Positions 34,519-46,856 of a DNA stretch of 64,000 nt are shown here, piece after piece. The notes under the pieces were generated by a model, which saw only the letters and a program-made list of their open reading frames with translations, searched no databases and was not told the origin of the DNA. A program made the position numbers and the translations under genes. Origin of the DNA: Solanum dulcamara (Eukaryota > Streptophyta > Magnoliopsida > Solanales > Solanaceae); contig NC_077242.1 in NCBI RefSeq assembly GCF_947179165.1, forward strand, positions 31,679,097 through 31,743,096, written 5' to 3'. Within the stretch, counting starts at the first letter, position 1; each line of letters opens with the position of its first letter.

Positions 34519-35720
34519 TCAAATTAAATTACGAAAGACTTCTTTATACACTACATTTGTAACCTCATTACAAATGTTTCCATCATCATCATAAGTGAAA
34601 ATCTTTGATCCTTTTCTGCTAGTCACTCGCGATAAAGCAATATACAGTTGTCCATGGGTAAATACTGACTTTTTCAAAAATAATCCAACGTAAGACAACG
34701 ATTGACCTTGACTTTTATTAATGCTCATGGCAACAGATACAATTAATGGAAATTGTCTTCGCTGAAACTTGAAAGGTATTCTTGCATCAGATGCAATCAA
34801 AGTCATTCTTGGGATAACAACTTTCTTTCCTTCCATATTACCTGATAAAACCTTGGCTTTTATCACTCGATTTCCATGTCTCGTGATGATCAACCTTGTT
34901 CCATTCCACAATCCTGACGATTGATCAATATTTCTTAACAACATCATAGGAATACCAATTTTTAAAGTGATAGAATGATTTGGAATTCCTGAACATTTAA
35001 TATTGTTTAAAATTTCTGGTGTAGGTACATTATCCAATGCTGAGAAAGAATGATCAGACAAACCAGTATCAGAACTCAAATATGTCTTTTCAGTATTTTG
35101 ATTGAAGGAAATCATATAGTCATTGATTGATTCAACCATATCAAGAGTTGGAGCAAGAATTGCTCTTTTTTGAAAGTAGCTTGTATCAGTAGAATGAATA
35201 AAATAATCAGGATATGTACTTCTGACAATTGGTGATATTGGATCTTCACAAGTAGGGATTGGTATCTTTTCAATGCCTTCAATAAAATTTTCAATTCTTC
35301 TATCACCAATTGCCAAAATTCAATCTGCAAAATTTCTTGATTCATCCAAATGTGAGTGATTGATTTTCCTGCAATCTCATATTCCTTGTTAGTTTCAAGA
35401 CTTCACAATGGCCCCATAAGTAGGAAGAATTTAAAATAACATTAACAATATCTTGCTTAGTTCCTTTTGTAACAATTGCAAATATTAGTCTGAAGTCACC
35501 ACCTAAAATAATTATTTCCCCCCCAAAAGGTTTGTCTAAACTGGATGGATCTTTAAATCTAAGAATGTCTCGAAGAGTTTGATCAAGAGCTTCAAAATAG
35601 TATTTAGGCATCATTGGTGCCTCATCCCAAATAATCAATTTTTCCTTGACAATCAAATGAGCTAGAGGACTACCTTTCTTCATATTGCATGTTGAATCTT
35701 CATTTGCATTTAGAGGAATT
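34519..35720 (-). pseudogene. Helitron Pif1-like helicase domain (pseudogene)
   Basis: Minus strand from about 35720: IPLNANEDSTCNMKKGSPLA, LIIWDEAPMMPKYYFEALD (Walker B, DEAP), LGGDFRLIFAIV (motif III, where GGDFRQ is usual), LTRNMRL. After a stop near 35320 come IEGIEKIPIPT, LAPT.DMVESIND, GIPMMLLRNID, LWNGTRLIITR, INKSQGQSL and HGQLYIALSRVTSRKG (motif VI). Walker A is absent: the 320 bp upstream hold only AT-rich filler. If intact it would unwind DNA during rolling-circle transposition. Confidence 0.88.
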
Positions 35721-35999
35721 GCAACTATCGAATTGGATAATGTACATACACCAGAAATTTTAAAGAAAATAAATAATTATAAAATTATAAATACTATGAA
35801 TCTTTGATGTCTGTGTGGTGGTAACTTGATGTTCATTGTGTTGCATTTCTTTATAGATATATAATCTTCAAGATCCACATTAAAGAGATGTTCTTTTTTA
35901 AAAGGTTTAAAATATTGTTAAGGAATATTATTTTTTATAGCAATCATATCACATTGTAAATATAATATATGATAAATATTAGACCTGGATTATTCAATA

Positions 36000-36497
36000 A
36001 AACTCGTTCGTCATGGAGGATATCTTCTGACAATAAATATCATGTTGAATTCCAAATATTTTTTGAACGTGATATCGAATCAGATAATAATAACATAGCA
36101 AATAACTGTCTAAGATATGATGGCATTCCCCATTCACTTGCTTCCCTTATGGCATCTACATATTCTTTGTCATCTTCCAATAAGCTAAGTGCGTAGCATG
36201 CATCTCTAAAACTGATATGGTCATAATTGTTGGTTCTTTTAAGATCTTCATAGCATTTTGGACCTTTAATAATAGTCAACAATAATCTGAGATAGTACAA
36301 TTCGCCAGTTCTAGATGGCATAAAGAAAATCCTCCCAATTGCAAATGTACGATTCTTTCTCTTTTCCATCTTTTCAAATTCTTTTTCCAAACAAACTTAA
36401 GAGAAAATTCTGCATAAGTTAATTCTCTTGCTTCAAGTATTGTTTTATTTGTCTCGAACCAACTAAGAAACATTGATAAAATGCTTGATGCCCACAA
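36000..36497 (-). pseudogene. Helitron Rep/helicase middle-domain fragment
   Basis: Two overlapping minus-strand frames joined by a frameshift near 36380 read LTYAEFSLKFVWKK, then NRTFAIGRIFFMPSRTGEL, YYLRLLLTIIKGPKCYEDL, SFRDACYALSLLEDDKEYVD and EASEWGMPSYLRQLF, the conserved stretch just before the helicase in plant Helitron proteins. It stops at about 36000 (LHDERVLLNNPGL). Confidence 0.85.
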
Positions 36498-37064
36498 TAT
36501 TTTGGCTAAGACATTTAGAATGGTGAGAGATAGATTTCAAGAAGATAGTAGCTCCGATGTTAAATTAAGATTGATAGGAAAAAGGAACACTGATGGAAGA
36601 AGATACAATGTACCGTCGGTTTCAAAATAAAAAATATTAATTATTGAAAACATAAAAATATAACAACAATCATAATTGACCAAAAACAAATTACAACAAA
36701 AATTAAATAAACATAAAATAAAATTCCATTTGACCAAAACATTAAAAATGGTAACACATGTTACGGAAAAACATACATGAAAGTCTTACAATAACAAGAT
36801 ACGTTAACTTTTTATAATTGGCTACTAAAATATAGAATAAAAAATAATTAGAGTCTTAAAATAATAAAATAGAAAAAAACGTAAATGAATCAACTGACAA
36901 AAAAAAATAATTGACAGAGAATAAGGGCAGTTAAAAGTTAAATAAATCAAAAAAATAAAGATAAAAAATTATCAACTCTAAACCACCCCTAAATTTTTTC
37001 ACCTATTCCCTTACTTCCTCATTCCTTCAAAAGCCAACTGTATTATGTAGTAATACAGTAATAC
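36498..37064. other. AT-rich non-coding part of the Helitron
   Basis: No coding signal. It holds a perfect foldback CTGTATTA/TAATACAG with a 5-nt loop at 37038-37058, near the right limit of the element. Confidence 0.5.
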
Positions 37065-37860
37065 TCTAAAACCTAGAATTGAGTTTTTGATTTTACTAGA
37101 AATAGGAGAACGGTTTGACGTTAAAATCTTATAGAAATTCTAAAACTTATGTTGTAAAATTATGCAGATTACTTACCAAGAATTATTAGGATTGAAGAGA
37201 GCTCTTGGGGCTATTAGGGTCGGCCAAGGGGTGAAACGCGAGGTAAAAACTCAAAATAGCATCTTTATCAAATCTGGAAAATTTGACATATAACTGATAT
37301 ACATGATATACATGTACTATACATGATCTATGGACCTTTTATGGGTCATAGAATGATCCATCGCTCATGGATTAGTTTTGTGGAATTCAGGCAAGAATTA
37401 TGAGCCTCTAATCCAGATCCACGAGCTGGAACCATGGTCTGTAAATGATTTCATGGCCGATAGTTTTTTCAGTTCGTGGAAATTGAGAATATAATTCTCA
37501 AACTGGAGTGTCTGCGGTAAAATTGTCATAATTTTTACTCCGGATTAAGATTGATGCATACTTGGTGGCGTTGAAAAGAAAATTCATAGACCTTTAATTT
37601 GGTAGGTCATGGGCCACATAATTTCTTATATTTTGAGATGTATGGTCATTTTTAGTTGACCCTTTCAGGATTTCATGGAGAAACTTTGCGAATAAAATAG
37701 GCTTTGAACTCGGCTTAGTGCTAGAGGTCCCTAATGGCCCTAAATCACTTCCAACACACTTCTTACACTTGATAATGAACAACTAGGTATCATCTGGTAC
37801 AAGTCTTATGCATACAAAGAATAGTTCGGGTCTTAACTTAGAAATTTGTGAGGTGTTACA
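37065..37860 (-). repeat. U3 end of gypsy LTR F (partial)
   Basis: The right edge GAGGTGTTACA at 37860 is TGTAACACCTC on the minus strand. It abuts a polypurine tract of the same type as in elements A and B. Words such as TATGGACC, GGGTCATAGAATGATCC and CCATCGCTCATGG recur at about 37320-37480. The rest of the LTR is cut away by the Helitron and by element B. Confidence 0.7.
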
Positions 37861-38206
37861 ATATCTCCCATTTGGGATCATTTATCCTTGTAGAAAAAAG
37901 GAAAACATCTCATTTGTCCTCTTTGAACTGAACTTAATATCAAAGTCATAACTATGAATAGTAATACACAAGGCACGAACATAACTGTAGAATCTAAAAT
38001 ACACAAACACATGATATTAGTGCTAAATCGGAAATTAGAGGAGGGCTATAACCTGAAACGCTTTCCTCAAAATTTCTCATAACTTTCTGGGAAAAGAATT
38101 ATGGGCATGATTTGCGTGATGCATTTGAGTATAAAGCATTAACAAGGTCTAAGTATCTTAGTCAGCTGACATGGATTCATAACACATGACTGATATAGAT
38201 TTGAAC
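37861..38206 (-). other. Polypurine tract and 3' untranslated region of element F
   Basis: On the minus strand AAATGGGAGATAT (37873-37861) is the polypurine tract. The remaining ~330 bp are non-coding, and no integrase end is recognisable before element G begins. Confidence 0.6.
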
Positions 38207-40269
38207 TATAATGACCCTTCAGGTCATTTTCTCTTTATGGTGTTGTTCTCAACGTTTAGAGCTTTCCTACGGTGATACCAAGTTATTTATTACTTATTGG
38301 GTCTACCAGTTCGGCCACCTGGTTCATTTGGGTTTTGTGTAAGTTTTCGTGTTTTAGAATTTTTGAAACTTGAACAATTGACTTAGTTTAAAACTTCACG
38401 CAAACAACCTCATAATGCAATTATGATGTTCTGTTTGCTCTAAAATATTGAGTTTGGTCTAGAAGAAACTTTGGTTCATGTCCTGAGACTTTCAGACATA
38501 TTTCGAGCAACCTTGTGGCTTATCGCTAAAATAAAATTTGAGTGTGGGACCGATTTTTCATCGAGATGACCTCAGTTTGAAGTTTCAACATATTTATTGA
38601 GTCTAGAATGTCAAATTTAGTGGGGTAGCATAATTCATTTGTGTGTACAAATTTTCAAACGAATCCCAGCACCACATCAGAGAATTGTTGAACTTGTTAT
38701 TCTAGCTGATGCAACAATATTTGGTGCTGGTGAAATCCTTCATTGCGATTGCTATGAATGCCTCAACGATTGCAAAAGACATTGTATCTGCTCATCGCGA
38801 TCACATGCCTTTTAGTCACGGTCGCGATGAGCATTCCAAGTGGGTTGACCATTTTTGGTTAGTGCGGTTGTGAAGTTTGATCTCCACGATCACGGTGCCT
38901 TATTTCTCTGTGGGCTAAGATTGCAACCTTCGACTTCACGATAGCAATGAAGAGCTTTGTCTTTTAAATGAGATCCATCCTGAAATCTTAGTTCAGTTAG
39001 CTATTTTGTGAAGTTGATATCTCGAGTTATAGAGGTCTGATTGAGCTGGTTTTGGCTTTATTTTCTAGGAATTATTAGAGCTTCGTGTTGGGACCATGAA
39101 GAGTTGGTAAATTTACCAACTCATTAGACTCAATTTCTTGAGTAATTTCCATGTTTTAATGCGAATTGAAGGGGGTTTAGGCCCTAGTTCTCTTATATGT
39201 AGGCATTACTTAGAAAAAACAAGTCCAAATGATGTAAAGTTCAAAACCATTGAAGAACTTCAGTGAAGGAAATGGAACCTCATAGAAGCTGATAGGCGTC
39301 TCTCCAACTAAACACTGGTTGGACTGGAGCAAGCTTCAAAAGTACTTGCGCTACAATTGACGTTGTACAAAGGATGATTGACGGTTCACCAGTCCTAACC
39401 TCTGAAGCTCCCGAAAGCACTGAAGGTTGAAGTGAGGTAGTGATTAGCGTCTCACGGTGGTGGATTGGCGGTTCTCCGGTCTAGCACAAGTCTTGACGCG
39501 GAAGCTGATGGACAAAAAGTGCATTTACGGTAATTAGTGCTTCCTTTGGAAAGTTCCAATGACAAAAATAGGGATTTGTGAAATTATGTACCGTTATTCT
39601 TACTATGCAATTTACCAGTTGTAGAGAGTAGAGATATATTTCTAGAGAGATAGAACCTTCATCTCCATATAGAAGAACTCTTAGTTTAGTGACAAAGAAA
39701 CCTTCAATATCTTATTCTCCAAAGCTTGGATTCAGATTTTGATCATCATTTGGTATCGTCTTTATTCCCTGTTATTTTAGTAGATAAATACATAGCTAGA
39801 GGTGTTTGTGCTTGATGGGGTTTAAAACCCCAAATGTGTTTTGATTATTCTTATCTAAAATTGATTGTATGACATGGATCTATTGTTGTCTTGAAGTTTT
39901 AATCCAAAAAAACAGTTCGGGATAATATCAAAGTGTAGTCTAGACCAAACTCTATCCTTGTACCAATCTCTTTTGTTGAGGTTAATCTTATCCTATTCAA
40001 TTTGAAACTCCAATTGATATGCACACACCCCTAGTCCTTTCCAATCTTGGTTTACAATATTGTTATTAAATTCATGGTTTCAATAATTAATATTAATAGT
40101 TTGTTATATTTGTTGAGAACTGTAAGTGCTAACTTGTTTGAAATTTTGAATCAACTGATGAAGAGTCTCATTTTCAGGTCCTTGAGGTTTGACCCTGACC
40201 TAATCAGTTGGGTATTATTTTGCAAACAACCGCCTATACTCTGAAAAATAAGACATAGTTGAGTATTCA
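38207..40269 (+). repeat. 5' LTR of element G (Athila/Tat lineage)
   Basis: It starts at TATAATGACCC, a decayed TGTAACGACCC, whose GACC/GGTC words form a small terminal hairpin, and ends TATTCA 7 bp before the primer site. A GC-richer block at 38730-38950 has repeated words like CATCGCGATCAC and GGTCGCGATGAGC. The 5' border is inferred from the start motif only. Confidence 0.65.
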
Positions 40270-40276
40270 TTAAAAA

Positions 40277-40294
40277 TGGCATCGTTGCTAGGGA
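40277..40294 (+). other. Primer binding site of element G
   Basis: TGGCATCGTTGCTAGGGA differs by three transitions from TGGCGCCGTTGCCGGGGA, the tRNA-Asp-type site typical of Athila-like elements. Confidence 0.85.
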
Positions 40295-40439
40295 CTGTTT
40301 AACGATAGTCTTTGATTGATTTTTATATTCAAACTTGTGTGCAATTTGTGTTCTTGTTACGTGTTATTTTTTATTGTTGCTTTCCAAAAATAGGGCAACA
40401 TAGAGCAAGTGGTTGATAATGAAAACATAGGATATGCGG

Positions 40440-41179
40440 GTTTGCAAAAGAGTTTGCCACAAATGAAGCACCTGCAGAGATGGGTGTAGCTGGAGCAATT
40501 TTCTTACCCGCGGAGGTGGGAAATGCGCTACTTCAAATCACTGACCCTATGCTCTTCTACAAATGAAAGGCATATTTGGAGGCTAAGAAATTGAGGATCT
40601 AAACAAGCATTTGCAGAATTTTGAAAAAGTGTGTATTTCTTTCAAGATACACAATATTAGATAAGAGTCAATTCGGCTACTATTATTCCTATTTTTCTCA
40701 CCGGTGAAGCTACCACATGGCTTGCAGAGTTACCCGAGGGTCAATCACTACTTGGGGCGAGTTGAATAGAGTTTTCCTCGAAAGAATTTTCCCACCCTTG
40801 CAAATGCTTAAATTGAGGGATAAGATTAATAATTTTGAAAAAATATCGGGAGAAGTTATACATGAAGTATGGCTAAGGTTTAAGAAGAAAGTTATCAAGT
40901 GCTTAAATCATGATTTATCCAACCATATGCTACTTCAAATTGTCTATCGCTTATTAGATGAAGTCAACCAAGCAGTAGTAAATAACTTTCAGGAGTTTCA
41001 TTTATGAATCACACTTATCTTCAAGCGTTCGCCTCCTTGAATCAACTGTCCAATATTAATATGGCATGACACAACCAAGATAGAGTGAAATCGAGTGTTG
41101 GATCAACATTTACATCAATGGTAACTAATGAAATGCCAAGGAAAGAGGAGCGTGATGAGCAAATGGAAAAGATGATGAC
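40440..41179 (+). pseudogene. Gag of element G (pseudogene, truncated by element H)
   Basis: A decayed lead-in (HLQNFEKVCISFKIHNI-like text at 40610-40660) runs into the open frame 40717-41007 with LTGEATTWLAELPEGSITTW, FLERIFPP, LKLRDKINNFEK, WLRFKKKVIKCLNHDLS. This is the Retrotrans_gag core of the Athila/Tat branch. After a stop at 41005 the frame shifts and breaks off at ERDEQMEKMM where element H begins. No pol of G is in the window. Confidence 0.85.
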
Positions 41180-42529
41180 TATTATATCGAAAATAGACGG
41201 TTTAAAATTAATTTTAACTTTATAGAGAAAAAATTAATTTTAGAAAGAGAAGAGTCGCCATTTAATTTTTTTAAAAGAAAATTAAGAAAACTTAATTTAA
41301 AAGACCATAACAGATTTAAGTCCTAAAAATCCAGAGAAAAAGGTACGAGGTTCTTATTTCCACTTTGAGAAGATGTTAAGTATTCAAAGTTGCCTCTAAT
41401 GCGTGTTTATACGACGATTTGAAAATTTTGAATTTTGACTAACTTTGGGAAAATGTGTTTAACAATAATCGAGGCATTAAACAAGTTGAAAGGAATATAA
41501 ACTTTAAAACATCTAGGATAGATTTGGTATGAAAATGATTAAATAAAGGAGGGATAATTTAAATAAATCATTTAAATGAAACAAATAGTCATAAAAATGG
41601 TCTCTCTTTAAGGGATTTAATTAAGTCAAACTAAATAATTTATCAACTAATTAAATACGAGTAAAGGCAAGCGAAATAATAGAAATTAATGGTGACTAAA
41701 AGAAATTGTTTCAGTTTTTTTAAAACATTAAACTACCCCAAATATATACAAACAAAAATACTTAAAAGTAGATAGAATAAAATATTTATGTACTTATAAT
41801 CTTCGGATCAGCACCGACTTATTAATTGAAAGAAAAAAATAGTGTCTTATCATTTTTCTGCTCAGGTCGACTTTCATCATTTCCGAAGAGCCTATCTTTC
41901 ATGCCCTGAGAGGGTACCCTAGGCGTAGCCGACTCTCAAAAACCATCTCTGGCCTTCGAGAGAACCACTTGGTTTCATGCCCAAAATACAGAAGTAGTAT
42001 CATTTTTGTCGAGAATTGAAATACCACATACAATATTTTAGGGGGTGTTACACTATCTACCCCTACCCCTCCTAGGTTTATTTATTATTATAATCCTAAA
42101 GTGATATAAAAGAAATAATAAAAACTAACGTCCTAAAAGGTGTCTAACGTCCCACCTTAATATCCAAGAGGCATTGGACATGCTATTAGGGTCGGTTTTA
42201 GACTAAAGAAAATATATGCATCCTAATTAGACACGTCGTCAAATATAACAGTTAGGATGAGAAGATAGCACATAGAATCTCAAGTAAGCCTCTAGATTAA
42301 TTAATTAGCATGCTTGAAAACACAGATAAATAGTGGATAGTCAAAAAAATTACCGTGTGTGCATACGCAATCAGACGTCTGTATCATAAATATAAAAACT
42401 TGAATAATATGGAGCCAAATTTTATTATTTAGACATATGAGGAAAATTTTAATTATTAAGGTGATTGTAATTAATGAGGGCATACTTGAAAATTTTAGTT
42501 ATTAACTAATAAAATCTTATTAACATGAG

Positions 42530-43340
42530 TTATAGTTAATAGCATGCTGAAAATTTATTAAAATACTATAGATATGATTTCTAAATATTGTATTAAAAAT
42601 TTATTAAAATATCACAGGCATAATCTCTTTATAAAATAACATTATGAAAACTTATTTAAAATCCTATAAGCATGATTTCTAACAATATATTGAAAATTTA
42701 TGGAAAAATAGTAAGCGTGCTTTCTAATACAATTATATGCTGAAATATTTATTAAAATGTTGTAGGCCTGGTTTCAATATAAAAATAATATGATAAATAA
42801 TTATTAAAATTCTATTGGCAGGATTTCTAACTAAAATATCAAAAAATCTTTTAGTCCTATAGACATAATTTCTATAATATTTTTATCATGCTAAATAAAT
42901 CCTATGGACATGATATCTAAACAATTAATACGTTGAGATTATTATATAAAACCTACATACATGATTTCCATGTGAAAAATAACGTCATAAAAGTATTTAT
43001 TACAACCGGATAACATTCTGAAAATATTAATAAGCTCTATGAATATGATACTAAATATTTAACTTGTTGGGATTATTATATAGTTCCTATAGGCATGATT
43101 CCTATACCATAGAGGCAATATTTTATTAAATCTTGAACATGGTAGCTACATAAGTTTACATGCTGAAAATTATTTATTAATATGACATCTAGCTCAATTA
43201 GTATACCATGAACATGATTTCAATAAGAATTAATATCGAAATTTATTTATTTGATCGTATAGACATGGTAGCTATATGAATTTGTATGATAAAAATTAAT
43301 TAGAAGAGATCTATAGACATGATATCTAAAAGACAAATTA
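42530..43340 (-). repeat. Degenerate ~55-bp tandem repeat in LTR H
   Basis: The word CCTATAGRCATGATTTCTA followed by AT-rich ATTGAAAATTTATTAAAA recurs about fourteen times (for example near 42610, 42670, 42713, 42860, 42901, 43090, 43210, 43261, 43313), with strong divergence between units. Confidence 0.8.
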
Positions 43341-44899
43341 TAATACAAAATTGATCCTTGAACAAGTATTTTATAACATTATGACAGTTTAACTTCATCA
43401 AGACAAAAGTAATTTCTTAAATCTATATTACGCAGATGTTCAAAGAAGTCAAAATTAAATACATACAAATATATTGAAATGATTACAGATATTTAAGCAA
43501 AATCCAGATTCAAATAGTTTTAAACACATGTTGATGGTTAATTACTTAGCCTAACATGATCAAGGTGATATAGATGGACAATTATTTTAACAACAAAGCT
43601 AACAAGTAAATACAGATAATAAAGCATGTAGCACATAAGTCCCTCCCCCTCTTAAGTAGTCCCCCAAAGTTATTTTATTATATAGTGTTTATAAATTTAT
43701 TACAACTAAATAAAACGTAAGTAAATAAAAATAATATAAATAAACAAAGATGTAAAGCGAAATAGTAGCTTTCCCAACCAAAGCAAATTCTTCGCGTCTT
43801 GAACTTTGAAGTTCAAATTCTGCTAAACCATAAAGAAGATACAAGCAGTATCAGAATAATATTGAGGTATATCATGATTATAATTAACAGAACAAACAAA
43901 CAAGGCAAAATATATTTCAAAAAAATAAATAATAGACCAACATATAAAGAAAGTTTGGGACTAACCTGGACACTTCTGTTAGGATAAATAAGCATATAAA
44001 AATCTGAACGACGATGTCAAGAAGTAGAAACAAGCCATTTAAATTATGCAAGAAACCTTTTCTTTTACGTTTTTTTCGTTTGATATTTTAATATGTAACG
44101 TAAAAAATATTTTCTTCTCTCTTCTTTTTCAACTCTCTATGTTTTGTCTTCCTCTTGTTGTCTGTTTTTTTTTCTTGTGTCTTTTCTCTGTGCTCTAGTT
44201 CATATTGATAAACCCATGGGCAAAAGACCATGAAATCAACAAAGACAACTGACCTGATTTTTAATTCAAACTGTTGCCAAATAAGTCAGTGAAAGTAATT
44301 TATTTCAAAGGATATGGCAAAATTTTCAAAATTCTATCAGCAAAATCAAACAACATCTTCTTTTCAAGATTTGATCCAAATTTATTCAAAAGGATGCTTC
44401 AAAAGTCAAAAAGTTATGTCAAGAGGGACCCATTATCAATAATTATAAAAAAATTATTAACTTAATTTACAAATCAACTTAAGCCATAATTAAGCTAAAT
44501 ACACATATTCTTATAACTTCAATGGGCTACAAGATTAATTAAGAAAATGACATAGAACGAAATTCATGAATAGTCGGCTTTATAACAAAATATCTAAATA
44601 CTAGCAGCTCTTATTCAATTAAAATTAATTCAGTCAGGCAAAGATTTACAAATGAATCGCATTCAAATGGATCTCAGAATATCTTGAATCATATTCAAAT
44701 AGAGTGATACTAAGATAATGAAGCTTCTAATTAGATATTATCACAATAATAATATGCCAATGAACGAACGAAACAAGGTTACTGGTTGTTAATACAACAT
44801 GTTAAAAAATAAACTAGAACAACCAAAATAATAGCAAATCTATCTAAGAAGAAAATGTTTGAAAGACCATACTAGGAACGAATCTGTAGAGATTCGTTC

Positions 44900-45480
44900 T
44901 TAAAAAAATGCTCCGTCCACATGTTAGCTGACCGGAGTTCATCTTGTTGGTGTCTGGCCACTGTTACCGCTGATCTCATTTGTCGGTGCCTGGTTCTTAC
45001 CGAAATTTCTACTGATGATGGGGAGAAAAGAGAGACGATAATTGTGGGATTTCACCGGTGGTCTTGATTGATTAGAGCAGCTACTAGAGAGATATAAGGA
45101 GAGGGTGAAGAGAGAGAGACGACGACTGTCTCTTTCCCTTCGCCAAAGCAGCGGTGAAGAGATAGATAGAGGAAAAGAGAAGAGAAATGGGCGGTGTTTG
45201 GCTGCTAGAGGTTTTTCCAACAACAGAGAGGAGCGAATTCAATAGGGAAGGGTGGTACTGAGCTGGATCTGGGTCTCTCACCAGAACCACTGATGGGCCG
45301 ACGTGAGAGAGAGAAGAAGTAGTGACGGGTGTGGCAAGTAGATGTATGGCGAGGGAGAGAGGGAGGCGTCAGCTAGGTCGTCTTCGCCTGTCGCAGTTGC
45401 GGTGTTCGTAAGTGTTCATTGTTGGTGTTCTTCTCTTTGGAGAAGATGAAGAAGAGTGAAGGTTAAGGAGAGGAAAAGAG
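44900..45480 (-). promoter_or_regulatory. CT-rich promoter/leader-like zone in LTR H (minus strand)
   Basis: On the minus strand this is a GC-richer, pyrimidine-rich stretch with CTCTCTCTC and CTTCTTCATCTTCTCC runs and short open frames, unlike the AT-rich LTR around it. It resembles the transcribed leader of plant retroelements. No TATA box could be assigned with confidence. Confidence 0.4.
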
Positions 45481-45958
45481 TGCAGCGGGTAGACAAAGTT
45501 TAGAGAGAGTGAGGTCTTTTGATGAGGGACAAAGAAAAGTAAAATTAGTTTTAGGGTTTTGGGTGTGGGTAGTTAGAAATATGAGTTGTAATCTTAACCG
45601 TTCATCAATTTTGATGAGCGGTATGGATTGGATCTTGGTATTTGATAAAGATGAGATGGATGGGTGTGATTAAGGAAGGATTCAATATTTGAATTTGGGT
45701 CATATTGAATTTAATTCAGTCTAAAATTAAAATGAATAGATTAAAAAAACTATGCTTAAAAAATGGAGAAAATTGAATAGATTGCTATCTAATTAATAAC
45801 TATAATATATATTGAATAAGTAAAATCATAAACGTTATCAAGTAGTAATATTTTTATACATAAAGTAACTACTTATGTATATTCTATGTATATATACATA
45901 TAACGTACGTATGTATATAATATGTACTAAAATATATGTATAATATATAATATGTACT

Positions 45959-46856
45959 ATCATGCAAGGCAGCGGGGAGATCGACGAGGATGTCACACAT
46001 CGTATTGGGGCAGGATGGATGAAATGGAGGCTCTCCTCCGGTGTGTTATGTGACAAGAAGGTGCCACCACGACTTAAGGGCAAGTTCTACAAAGTGGTGG
46101 TTAGACCAGCTATGTTATATGGGGCAGAGTGTTGGCAGTTAAGGTATCCCACGTGCAAAAGATGAAAGTTGCCGAGATAAGAATGTTGAGATGGATGTGT
46201 GGGCATACCAGGAGCGACAGAATTAGAAATGAGGCTATTCGATACAAGGTAGGAGTGGCCCCGATGGAAGACAAGATGCGTGAAACGCGACTGAGATGGT
46301 TTAGGCATGTGAAGAGGAGAGTCCCAGAGGCACCAGTGCAGAGATGTGAGAGGTTGGCCATGGATGGTTTCAGAAGAGGTAGGGGTAGGCCGAAGAAATA
46401 TTGGGGAGAGGTGATCAGACAGGACATGGCGCATTTACGACTTACCGAGGACATGACCTTAGATAGCAGGGTGTGGAGGACACATATCAGGGTAGAAGGC
46501 TAGAACATAGTGGCATTATTCCCCCTTATCCGTAGGCGTATTAACGCACTATGATTTCTTGTACTCTGATTTATGTTACTTATATTATGTATGTTATGTT
46601 ATCTTATGTTATTTATGATATTATTTGACGATATCTACTGTTTTTTGGTGCTTTGATTATACTATTGTTTGGAACTCTTCTATTATCTACTTTACTACTT
46701 TTAATATTCTTGTCTGATCTTTTTTCTATGCTTCTATTGAGCCGAGGGTCTTTCGGAAACAGCCATCCTACATTGATAGGAATCAGGTCTGCGTATACTT
46801 TACCCTCCCCAGACCCCACGATGTGGGATTTCACTGGGTTGTTGTTGTATATACTA
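45959..46856 (+). mobile_element. 5'-truncated RTE-type LINE fragment with Solanaceae SINE-like tail
   Basis: The coding part is the extreme C-terminus of a LINE reverse transcriptase: [43 protein letters not shown], then after a one-base deletion near 46135 [50 protein letters not shown], stop at 46501. The 3' tail has GTCTGCGTATACTTTACCC, then CCCCAGACCCCACGATGTGG and TTTCACTGGGTTGTTGTTG, the end shared by RTE LINEs and TS-type SINEs in Solanaceae. It inserted in LTR H. Confidence 0.9.

Larger units (their letters stand above)
31766..37064 (-). mobile_element. Helitron fragment, minus strand, with decayed helicase gene
   Basis: Its 3' end is at the left: on the minus strand a GC-rich hairpin (31773-31794) is followed by TATACTAG and then T, the hairpin-CTRR-T ending of Helitrons. 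Coding remnants on the minus strand match the Rep/helicase protein middle domain and Pif1-like helicase. The replication-initiator (HUH) part and the helicase Walker A were not found. The 5' TC end could not be placed; about 37064 is the limit set by the flanking repeat. Confidence 0.8.

Noticed and set aside
41251..41260. GAGTCGCCA as the primer site of element H
   Set aside because: The LTR similarity between 41180 and 63879 starts about 70 bp farther out, and a better primer-site match lies at 63854-63874, so this box is inside the LTR.
45084..45290. Short open frames in a CT-rich zone as a host gene 5' end
   Set aside because: No protein similarity and no following exons; the zone lies inside LTR H.
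46087..46454. Two minus-strand open frames of 114-115 codons
   Set aside because: Antisense to the LINE reverse-transcriptase frame, which has clear family motifs on the plus strand.
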